Positions 6,576 to 13,041 of a stretch of DNA of 15,503 nucleotides are shown here, one piece after another. Position 1 is the first letter of the stretch, and each line of letters opens with the position of its first letter. The stretch is from Gardnerella kenyensis (GTDB lineage: Bacteria; Actinomycetota; Actinomycetes; Actinomycetales; Bifidobacteriaceae). The notes below the pieces were generated by a model. That model did no database searches, had not been told where the DNA came from, and worked only from the letters and a program-made list of their open reading frames with translations. The stretch is from NCBI GenBank assembly GCA_003585735.1, contig NQOH01000008.1, forward strand, positions 31,611 through 47,113, written 5' to 3'. The translations under genes and the position numbers were made by a program.

Positions 6576-7718
6576 ATGAGCATCCGCGTTGCCATTGCCG
6601 GCGTAGGCAATTGTGCTTCGTCGCTGGTTCAAGGCGTTGAGTATTACAAAAACGCTGATGACGGTGAGAAAATTCCAGGGTTGATGCACGCTGTATTTGG
6701 TCAATATCGTGTGCGCGATATTGAGTTTGTGGCGGCTTTTGATGTTGATTCATTAAAGGTTGGGCATGATTTAAGCGAAGCAATTGGCGCTTCGCAAAAT
6801 AACACCATTCGTTTTGCAGACGTGCCGAATTTGGGCGTTGAAGTTATGCGCGGCCCTACTTACGACGGTTTAGGTGATTATTACCGTGAAATGATTGATG
6901 AATCCGATGCTGAGCCGGTTGATGTTGCGAAAGTTTTGAAAGATAAGCATGTTGACGTGCTTGTGTCTTATTTGCCGGTTGGGTCCGAAGAAGCGGATAA
7001 AGCTTACGCAACTGCAGCTATGGAAGCTGGTTGTGCTTTTGTAAACTGCTTGCCAGTGTTTATTGCTTCCGATCCTGAGTGGGCGCAAAAGTTCCGCGAT
7101 GCTGGCGTGCCGATTATTGGCGACGATATTAAAAGCCAAGTTGGAGCAACAATTACGCACCGCGTTATGGCACGTCTTTTTGAAGATCGCGGAGTTCGCT
7201 TGGATCGCACGTATCAGCTAAACGTTGGCGGCAACATGGACTTCATGAATATGCTTCAACGCTCCAGGCTTGAGTCTAAAAAGATTTCTAAAACGCGTGC
7301 AGTAACGTCAATCGTGCCGCACGAAATGGATGAGCATAACGTTCATATTGGCCCATCTGATTACGTTGCTTGGTTGGACGACCGTAAGTTTGCTTTTGTG
7401 CGTTTGGAAGGCACGACTTTTGGTGACGTTCCGCTTAGTTTGGAGTACAAGCTTGAAGTTTGGGATTCTCCAAATTCCGCTGGCATTGTTATTGATGCTG
7501 TTCGTGCTGCAAAAATTGCGCTTGACAGGCATTTGTCTGGCCCGATTTTGGCTCCAAGCTCATACTTTATGAAGTCTCCGGCTGTGCAGCATGAAGATAG
7601 TGAAGCCCGTCAATTAGTTGAGCGTTATATTGCTGGCGAAGTTGAAGCGGACGAAACGCAACTTAATGCTGATGTTGAAGAAGCAAAAGAGCATGGCAAA
7701 AGCGTGTGGCGCGCGTAA
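6576..7718 (+). CDS. ino1: Inositol-3-phosphate synthase, actinobacterial type
   Basis: The enzyme converts D-glucose 6-phosphate to 1D-myo-inositol 3-phosphate with NAD, the first step toward myo-inositol and phosphatidylinositol-type lipids in actinobacteria. The 380 residues match the mycobacterial Ino1 pattern throughout: N-terminal NAD-binding segment VAIAGVGNCASSLVQGVEYY (5-24), FVAAFDVD, then LVSYLPVGSEEADKAYA, GDDIKSQVGATITHRV, LNVGGNMDFMNM, ESKKISKTRAVTS, HIGPSDYVAWLDDRKFAFVR, and GDVPLSLEYKLEVWDSPNSAG followed by the helix VIDAVRAAKIALDRH (each is a strongly conserved block of this family). The C-terminus is slightly longer and acidic. The start is fixed by AAGGAG and by the family's N-terminus. 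It appears monocistronic, with the divergent PBP gene behind it and an 18-base array at its stop. What the organism uses inositol for is not shown by the window. Confidence 0.96.
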   Translation: MSIRVAIAGVGNCASSLVQGVEYYKNADDGEKIPGLMHAVFGQYRVRDIEFVAAFDVDSLKVGHDLSEAIGASQNNTIRFADVPNLGVEVMRGPTYDGLGDYYREMIDESDAEPVDVAKVLKDKHVDVLVSYLPVGSEEADKAYATAAMEAGCAFVNCLPVFIASDPEWAQKFRDAGVPIIGDDIKSQVGATITHRVMARLFEDRGVRLDRTYQLNVGGNMDFMNMLQRSRLESKKISKTRAVTSIVPHEMDEHNVHIGPSDYVAWLDDRKFAFVRLEGTTFGDVPLSLEYKLEVWDSPNSAGIVIDAVRAAKIALDRHLSGPILAPSSYFMKSPAVQHEDSEARQLVERYIAGEVEADETQLNADVEEAKEHGKSVWRA

Positions 7719-7787
7719 TTTATTTAGCTAACGTAATTTATTTATTTAGCATAATTTATTTAGCTAGCGTAATTTATTGCCACTAAT
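7713..7787 (+). repeat. 18-base tandem array starting at the ino1 stop codon
   Basis: The units start at 7716 (the ino1 stop), 7734, 7752 and 7770, each beginning TAATTTATT, with an exact 18-base period. The first and third units are nearly identical (TAATTTATTTAGCTAACG and TAATTTATTTAGCTAGCG); the fourth diverges after nine bases. As 18 is a multiple of three, every TAA, and the TAG in units one and three, is in the ino1 frame. That gives at least six in-frame stops within about 60 bases. Confidence 0.85.
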
Positions 7788-7797
7788 TTATTACTAC

Positions 7798-7829
7798 TCG
7801 ACATATAGCGAAAATCGTGTAATATAGAT
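7798..7829 (+). promoter_or_regulatory. Probable promoter of the SRP RNA gene
   Basis: TCGACA (7798-7803, close to the TTGACA consensus) and TAATAT (7820-7825) are 16 bases apart. They lie directly before the SRP RNA, whose 5' end would be near 7832. No other gene starts nearby. Confidence 0.5.
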
Positions 7830-7831
7830 AA

Positions 7832-7918
7832 AGCCTCCGTGTGGCACTACGTCACCCAATCCCCCCAGGGCAGAAATGCAGCAAGGGTAAGTGGCCTCTA
7901 GTGGGTGCGCGGGGGTTT
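7832..7918 (+). ncRNA. ffs: Signal recognition particle RNA, small bacterial (4.5S) type
   Basis: The RNA partners the Ffh GTPase and targets membrane and secreted proteins to the translocon. The conserved domain IV core is visible: CCCAGGGCAGAAATGCAGC (7864-7882) followed by AAGGGTAAG, the same pattern as in mycobacterial SRP RNA (GGGCGGAAACGCAGCAAGGGTAA). The ends fold on each other: CCTCCG near 7834-7839 pairs with the GGGGG end near 7911-7915, CACTA with TAGTG, and CACC with GGTG, giving the expected single long hairpin. The product is about 85 bases. The GGGGGTTTTATTATT end can act as terminator. The tip loop reads AGAAA rather than GGAAA-like, which should be compared with relatives. 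Ends are approximate. Confidence 0.88.
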
Positions 7919-7953
7919 TATTATTCCCAATTTTATTTTGCGCAAAACTCGCG

Positions 7954-7984
7954 CTGTCGTAGAGACTGTCGTAAAGTCTAAAGT
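7954..7984 (+). repeat. 12-base tandem repeat just upstream of the PAP2 gene
   Basis: CTGTCGTAGAGA (7954-7965) is followed directly by CTGTCGTAAAGT (7966-7977) and by a partial third copy, CTAAAGT (7978-7984), ending at the ATG. It takes up the whole ribosome-binding region, and no clear Shine-Dalgarno is present. Confidence 0.6.
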
Positions 7985-9238
7985 ATGAGCGAAGAATTTA
8001 CAGAAATTCATGACGAAAATTCTGGTAATCAGTCTAACGATTCTGCAAAGAAAACAGACGACGAATTATCAGATGAAAATTTGCAATCTAATAATTTGCA
8101 ATCTAATAGTTTGCAAGATATTGAAGAGTTGCCTGAATTGCCAGATATTCAAGCATTTTCTGCAATGGATAATGAAGAATCTTCTAATTTAGACTTAGAA
8201 GATAATTCAGTATTAGATAAAGCAAATTCTCTTAAAAAGTCTCTTAAAAATTCTGCAAAAAATTCTTCTAAAGATTTAAATCAAGATTCTTTATACGACG
8301 ACGAAGAATCGGAATTTGATCCATTAACAAAACGCCCACGAGTTTCTGCAATATTGTGGTGCGTTGCGCTCGCAGTCGTATTTTTAATTTCTGCAGCAGG
8401 ACTTTGGTTCGTATGCGTGCAAACTGTAATAGGCCAAAGCTACGAAGAAATGGTTATTGACGGTTTTGGATCTCACGGAGTTCCGTCGTGGCTGAAGTTG
8501 TGTTTAAAACCGCTTTGTAATTCAATAGTTGTTATTGCTCTTGGAGCTCTTATAGCTGTTGCTGCACTAGTTGTGGCATGCGTTAGAAGAAGATGGTGGC
8601 TGCTCGGTCAATGTGCCGGAATTATTATTTTGGCTGCAGCGGCTGAACCGCTTAAAAAAATTCTTCCTCGACCAATGCTTATTAACATACAATATTTGGC
8701 GGCAAATTCTGCACCTTCAGGTCACGCTTTACTTGTTGCCACAGCTTGCGCTTTGCTTATTTGCACGGTTTCGCGCGTTTGGCGCGCTTGGGCGGCTGTT
8801 GCTTCTACTGTGATAAGCGTTCTTGTGCAACTTTCTTTGATTGCAGGTCACTGGCATAGAGCATCTGACGTTATTGTGTCGCTTCTTCTTGTTGGTGCAA
8901 TAACGCTTATTGTTCTTGCTTTAACACGTAGTAGCGGAATGGATTTGCCTGCTTATAGGCGATCTTCAATAAGTGTGCAAATCGTTGGAAGCTCAATGAT
9001 TACGCTGGGCGTGTTCTCTTGCTTGTACGCTGAATATTTAGTTTGGCAAATTCTTCCGGGAGTCGATATTTTCGCACAGTGGGCTGCAAACGTGTCTTAT
9101 ATTGCAACATACTGGTTAATTATTGGTGTATCTTTGCTAGTTTATGGAGCAATTATGGTAATGCGTCACTCTACTGCGTCGCCATTAAGTAGGCTTGGTT
9201 TAGTAGGCGCTCCGCCAACTCCGCCGTCTGCAGCATAA
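7985..9238 (+). CDS. PAP2-family membrane phosphatase with acidic N-terminal region
   Basis: This is an integral membrane phosphatase of the PAP2 (phosphatidic acid phosphatase type 2) superfamily, likely acting on a lipid phosphate or isoprenoid pyrophosphate; the substrate is unknown. Of 417 residues, the first 115 or so are acidic, Asn/Ser/Asp/Leu-rich and probably disordered in the cytoplasm, with a 15-base coding repeat giving NLQSN copies (about 32-44). About six membrane segments follow (roughly 121-148, 178-200, 207-220, 247-285, 295-315, 330-400). Motif 1 is the shortened LKKILPRP (223-230), motif 2 is PSGH (244-247), and motif 3 is GHWHRASD (288-295), with the histidine and aspartate in place. 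The Arg usual in the SR part of motif 3 is Leu (SLIAGHWHR). The C-terminus is Pro-rich. The start codon has no clear Shine-Dalgarno. A small inverted repeat behind the gene may end transcription. Confidence 0.83.
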   Translation: MSEEFTEIHDENSGNQSNDSAKKTDDELSDENLQSNNLQSNSLQDIEELPELPDIQAFSAMDNEESSNLDLEDNSVLDKANSLKKSLKNSAKNSSKDLNQDSLYDDEESEFDPLTKRPRVSAILWCVALAVVFLISAAGLWFVCVQTVIGQSYEEMVIDGFGSHGVPSWLKLCLKPLCNSIVVIALGALIAVAALVVACVRRRWWLLGQCAGIIILAAAAEPLKKILPRPMLINIQYLAANSAPSGHALLVATACALLICTVSRVWRAWAAVASTVISVLVQLSLIAGHWHRASDVIVSLLLVGAITLIVLALTRSSGMDLPAYRRSSISVQIVGSSMITLGVFSCLYAEYLVWQILPGVDIFAQWAANVSYIATYWLIIGVSLLVYGAIMVMRHSTASPLSRLGLVGAPPTPPSAA

Positions 9239-9265
9239 GTAATATGTCTACTCTATCTGCTTTTA

Positions 9266-9279
9266 TCCACCGAGGTGGA
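9266..9279 (+). terminator. Small inverted repeat, possible terminator of the PAP2 gene
   Basis: TCCACCGAGGTGGA is a perfect palindrome that folds as a 5-base-pair stem with a CGAG loop, flanked by TTTTA before and ATTTAATA after. The stem is short and the U-run poor. An operator upstream of topA is an alternative reading. Confidence 0.35.
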
Positions 9280-9360
9280 ATTTAATAGACGTACTGCATA
9301 AGTTGCGATACAGTTAGCGTGAAACATGTAGTTCACAGCTGTGTGTTTGATTTTGTTAGG

Positions 9361-9367
9361 AAAGGAG
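9361..9367 (+). promoter_or_regulatory. Ribosome binding site that sets the topA start
   Basis: AAAGGAG lies 5 bases before the ATG at 9373. An in-frame GTG at 9319, 18 codons upstream, has no such site, and its extra residues do not resemble the start of topoisomerase I. Confidence 0.8.
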
Positions 9368-9372
9368 CGAAT

Positions 9373-12225
9373 ATGACAGCAGAAAATAAGCTAGTCATTG
9401 TGGAGTCTCCCACGAAAGCGCGTAAAATTGGCGGGTATTTGGGTAATGGATACACCGTAATGGCGTCAGTGGGGCATATTCGCGACCTCGCTCAGCCAAG
9501 TCAGGTTCCAGCCTCACGCAAAGCTGCGTTTGGCAAGTTCGGCGTAGATGTTGATCACGGATTTACGCCATACTATGTGGTTGGTGCTGATAAAAAGAAA
9601 ACAGTTGCTGATTTGAAGACTGCGCTCGCCAATGCGGACGAGCTGTATCTGGCAACTGATGAGGATCGCGAAGGCGAAGCTATTGCATGGCATTTGGTTG
9701 AAGCTTTGAAGCCAAAAGTGCCTGTAAAGCGTATGGTTTTTCACGAGATTACTAAAGATGCGATTCGCTCTTCGTTAAGTAACACTCGTGACGTTGATAA
9801 CAATATGGTAGATGCTCAGGAAACTCGCCGCGTGCTTGACCGCTTGTACGGCTATGAGCTTTCGCCAGTATTGTGGCGCAAAGTTGGCCCAGGTCTTTCC
9901 GCAGGGCGAGTGCAGTCTGTTGCTACACGCCTTATTGTTGAGCGCGAACGTGAGCGTATGGCGTTTACGAAGGCATCTTACTGGGATATTAGCGCTGTTT
10001 TGCATGCTGCTGATGCTGATGGCCGCGATGTTGATTTTGAAGCTCGAATGACTGAGCTTGATGGACGTCGCTTGGCTGCTTCTAAAGATTTCAATTCAAA
10101 AGGTGAGCTTGTTGCTGCAAAAGGCGAGTCGCAGCTTGCTTTGCATGTAGATTCAGATTTTGCAAACAAACTTGCGCAATCTTTGCAAAAAGCAGATTTC
10201 ATAGTCAACGCTATGGAAACTAAGCCGTACCGCCGCCGTCCTTTGCCGCCTTTTACTACATCAACTTTGCAACAAACTGCCGGTAATCGACTTTCGATGA
10301 GCTCGCGTCAAACTATGCGAGCTGCACAATCCTTGTATGAAAACGGCTATATTACGTACATGCGTACGGATTCCGTAACGCTTTCTAAAGAGGCGATTGA
10401 GGCTGCGCGTCAGGCTGCACAAGTTGCTTTTGGTGCTGAATATGTTGCAGAATCTCCTAAGCAGTACGCAACTACGTCTGCTGGAGCGCAGGAAGCTCAC
10501 GAATGTATTCGTCCTGCTGGAGCGCGCTTCTTAAGCCCGGATGAGTTGGCAAGTAAAATACCTGCAGATCAGTTGAAGCTGTACACGCTTATTTGGCAGC
10601 GCACTCTTGCTTCCCAAATGGCTGATGCTACTGGTTTTACTGCAACTGTTAAGTTGAATGCAAGTGCTGGCGAATATGGTGAAGCTTTGTTCCAAGCTTC
10701 TGGAACCGTAATTACTTTTGCTGGTTTTATGAAGGTTTTTGGTGCGTCTTCTGCATCTGATTCCGATAATGATAAAGCTTTGCCGCCAATGCAAGCAGGT
10801 GACGTTCTTGAAGCTCAAAACGTTACTGCAGACGGTCACGAAACTCAGCCGCCAGCTCGCTACACGGAAGCTTCGTTAGTAAAAACGTTGGAAGCTAAAG
10901 AAATTGGTCGCCCTTCTACTTACGCAAGTATTATTTCTACGATTATTGATCGCGGATACGTGTACGAGCGTGGGCGCGCGTTAATTCCTTCTTGGCTTGC
11001 GTTTGCTGTAATTAAACTTTTGGAGGCGAATTTCCCAAAGTATGTTGATTACGCGTTTACTGCAGATATGGAAAATGGTTTGGACAGAATTGCGCACGGT
11101 GAAGAAACTGGGCGCGATTGGTTGACCAGATTCTATTTTGGTTCTGGTGATGATTCTGCAAAGTCTGCTGATGAAGCGCATATTGGCTTGCAGCAGCAGG
11201 TTGCTGAGCTTGGCGAAATTGACGCGCGCGAAATCAACACTATAAATATTGGCGACGGCTTGCACGTTCGCGTTGGTCGTTACGGCCCGTATTTGGAAGA
11301 TACTAAGAATTTGGATGCTGAGGGCAATCCTCGTCATGCTTCTTTGCCAGAAACTTTGGCTCCAGATGAGTTAACTGTTGATGAAGCTCATGAGTTGCTT
11401 GATCATAATGCCGAAGGACCTAGAGTTCTTGGCACTGATCCGGAAACTGGCGGAAGCGTGGAAGTGCGTAACGGTCGTTTTGGCCCGTACGTGGCATTGG
11501 TAGAAGCGCAGGATGATTCTGAAGAATCTAAGTCTTCTAAAGCGCGTCCAAAAATGGCATCTTTGTTTAAGACTATGGATCCTGCAACATTAAGTTTGCA
11601 AGATGCTTTGCGACTTTTGAATTTGCCGCGTTTGGTTGGCGAATATGAAGAAGTTGATGCCGAAGGCGTAGTAAAACTTGCGCGAATTGAAGCAAATAAC
11701 GGCCGTTACGGTCCGTACTTAACAAAAACTTATGTTGCAGTTGATGCTTCTGCCGGCGAAACTGTAGATTCCAAGCCAGAGACGCGCTCTCTTGCTAGTG
11801 AAGATGCTATTTTTAGTACGACTTTAGAAGAAGCTCAAGCTTTATTTGCGCAACCAAAGTACGGTAAGCGTACTCGAGGCGCAGCTAAGCCTCCTCTTCG
11901 TGAGCTTGGCGCGGATCCGGAAACTGGTAAGCCTGTAGTAATTAAAGACGGTTTCTACGGGGCTTATATTACGGATGGTGAAACTAATCGCACTTTGCCA
12001 AAGCAGTATACGCCTGAGTCGATTGATCCTCAGGTTGCGTTTGAGCTTTTATCTCAAAAGCGAGCTGCGGGTCCTGTGAAGCGTAAGAAGCGTACGACTA
12101 AAAGCACTAAGTCTACGACTGCTAAAAAGACGACCGCTAAAAAGACGACCGCAAAGTCTACCGCTAAAAAGTCGACTGCTAAATCGACTGCTAAAAAAGC
12201 CACGTCAGCAAAAGCAGCAGAGTAA
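9373..12225 (+). CDS. topA: DNA topoisomerase I (type IA)
   Basis: The enzyme relaxes negative supercoils by passing one strand through a transient break via a 5'-phosphotyrosine link. With the ATG at 9373 it has 950 residues. The N-terminal Toprim domain has LVIVESPTKARK (catalytic E11) and the acidic triad DEDREGE (96-102). The active-site segment is GYITYMRTDS with Tyr329. EAHECIRPAG and the GRPSTYASII motif follow. The C-terminal part holds repeated GRYGPYL/GRFGPYV-type domains, four or five of them, in place of the zinc fingers of the E. coli enzyme, as usual in actinobacteria. The last 45 residues are a Lys/Thr/Ala/Ser tail of AKKTTAKKTT-like repeats, likely to bind DNA non-specifically. 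Only 21 bases separate it from tmk, so topA-tmk-holB is a probable operon. Confidence 0.97.
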   Translation: MTAENKLVIVESPTKARKIGGYLGNGYTVMASVGHIRDLAQPSQVPASRKAAFGKFGVDVDHGFTPYYVVGADKKKTVADLKTALANADELYLATDEDREGEAIAWHLVEALKPKVPVKRMVFHEITKDAIRSSLSNTRDVDNNMVDAQETRRVLDRLYGYELSPVLWRKVGPGLSAGRVQSVATRLIVERERERMAFTKASYWDISAVLHAADADGRDVDFEARMTELDGRRLAASKDFNSKGELVAAKGESQLALHVDSDFANKLAQSLQKADFIVNAMETKPYRRRPLPPFTTSTLQQTAGNRLSMSSRQTMRAAQSLYENGYITYMRTDSVTLSKEAIEAARQAAQVAFGAEYVAESPKQYATTSAGAQEAHECIRPAGARFLSPDELASKIPADQLKLYTLIWQRTLASQMADATGFTATVKLNASAGEYGEALFQASGTVITFAGFMKVFGASSASDSDNDKALPPMQAGDVLEAQNVTADGHETQPPARYTEASLVKTLEAKEIGRPSTYASIISTIIDRGYVYERGRALIPSWLAFAVIKLLEANFPKYVDYAFTADMENGLDRIAHGEETGRDWLTRFYFGSGDDSAKSADEAHIGLQQQVAELGEIDAREINTINIGDGLHVRVGRYGPYLEDTKNLDAEGNPRHASLPETLAPDELTVDEAHELLDHNAEGPRVLGTDPETGGSVEVRNGRFGPYVALVEAQDDSEESKSSKARPKMASLFKTMDPATLSLQDALRLLNLPRLVGEYEEVDAEGVVKLARIEANNGRYGPYLTKTYVAVDASAGETVDSKPETRSLASEDAIFSTTLEEAQALFAQPKYGKRTRGAAKPPLRELGADPETGKPVVIKDGFYGAYITDGETNRTLPKQYTPESIDPQVAFELLSQKRAAGPVKRKKRTTKSTKSTTAKKTTAKKTTAKSTAKKSTAKSTAKKATSAKAAE
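12064..12222 (+). repeat. Lysine-rich repeat tail of TopA
   Basis: The last part of topA is built from short degenerate units, mostly GCTAAAAAGACGACC-like and its relatives, encoding (Thr/Ser)-(Ala/Thr)-Lys-Lys. Unit lengths are multiples of three, so the frame is kept. Such basic tails are known on actinobacterial topoisomerase I and help processivity; that role is inferred here. Confidence 0.7.
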
Positions 12226-12246
12226 AATTATAAGTAGGGTTGACTT

Positions 12247-12951
12247 ATGGAATCTTACAATAGTGATTTTTCTGGCGGTTGCGCTTGCGGCGGAAACTGC
12301 GGCTGCGGAGGTGCGGACGCGGCTGAAAACAGGGGATTGTTTATATCTTTTGAAGGCATTGATGGAGTAGGCAAAACTACGCAAGTTGAAGCTTTAAAAA
12401 AGCATTTGCAATCTTTAGGACGCGAAGTAGTAGTTACGCGTGAGCCTGGTGGCACTTTGCTAGGTAAGTCTTTGCGCGAAATATTGTTGCACGGCTCTTT
12501 TGTGGCTCCTAGAACCGAAGCGTTGCTTTTTGCTGCCGATCGAGCGCAGCATGTTGCGGAAGTTATTCGTCCTGCAATACAGCGCGGAGCCGTGGTAATT
12601 ACTGACCGTTATATTGACTCTTCGCTGGCGTATCAAGCAGGCGGCCGCGAATTCACAATTGAAGATATACAAAACTTAAGCGAGTGGGCCACGGATTCGC
12701 TGTGGCCTAATCGCACGTATTTGCTAGATATGCAGCCAGAAGAAGCTTTTAAGCGTTTGCATCGTGAGCAAGATCGCATGGAATCTGCTGGAATTGATTT
12801 CGCAAGACGCACGCGTGAAGCTTTTTTGGATTTGGCGCAAGAAAATGAGGAACGTTACCGCGTTCTTGACGCAACTTGTTCTGTGCAATCTTTAGCTGAT
12901 CTTATTTCTAAAGATGTAAATAATTTAATTGCTAAAACCGAGTCTGAATAA
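12247..12951 (+). CDS. tmk: Thymidylate kinase with Cys-rich N-terminal extension
   Basis: The enzyme phosphorylates dTMP to dTDP for DNA synthesis. The kinase core begins near residue 31 (LFISFEGIDGVGKTTQ, P-loop 37-45), then TREPGG (64-69), the DRYIDSSLAYQ motif (about residues 120-130) and the lid region around RMESAGIDFARRTREAF. Family members usually start right at the LFISFEG strand. Here 30 residues precede it, including GGCACGGNCGCGG with cysteines 12, 14, 18 and 20 (CxCxxxCxC). The ATG at 12247 has AGGG 7 bases upstream; the next possible start, a TTG at 12337, would put AGGGG directly on the codon, so the extension is probably translated. The reading frame is otherwise normal in length. 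The gene sits between topA and holB. Its stop begins a 16-base repeat array. Confidence 0.94.
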   Translation: MESYNSDFSGGCACGGNCGCGGADAAENRGLFISFEGIDGVGKTTQVEALKKHLQSLGREVVVTREPGGTLLGKSLREILLHGSFVAPRTEALLFAADRAQHVAEVIRPAIQRGAVVITDRYIDSSLAYQAGGREFTIEDIQNLSEWATDSLWPNRTYLLDMQPEEAFKRLHREQDRMESAGIDFARRTREAFLDLAQENEERYRVLDATCSVQSLADLISKDVNNLIAKTESE

Positions 12952-13014
12952 AACTGAATCGTAATAAAACTCAAATAAAACTGAATCTTAATAAAGCTAA
13001 ATCTTAATAAAACT
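12940..13014 (+). repeat. 16-base tandem array spanning the tmk stop codon
   Basis: The units are 12940-12955 (GAGTCTGAATAAAACT, containing the tmk stop 12949-12951), 12956-12971, a short 11-base unit 12972-12982, then 12983-12998 and 12999-13014. All end in ATAAAACT or ATAAAGCT. The array fills most of the 90-base spacer before holB. The period of 16 shifts the repeated TAA through the frames. Confidence 0.85.
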
Positions 13015-13041
13015 AGCAACAGCGAATCTGGGGGTGAAGCG

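Noticed and set aside
9319..9372. GTG start at 9319 for topA
   Set aside because: It lacks a Shine-Dalgarno, while the ATG at 9373 has AAAGGAG and gives the family's N-terminus.
12337..12339. TTG as tmk start, which would remove the Cys-rich extension
   Set aside because: The purine-rich stretch lies directly against the codon with no spacing; the ATG at 12247 has a better placed site. Not fully excluded.
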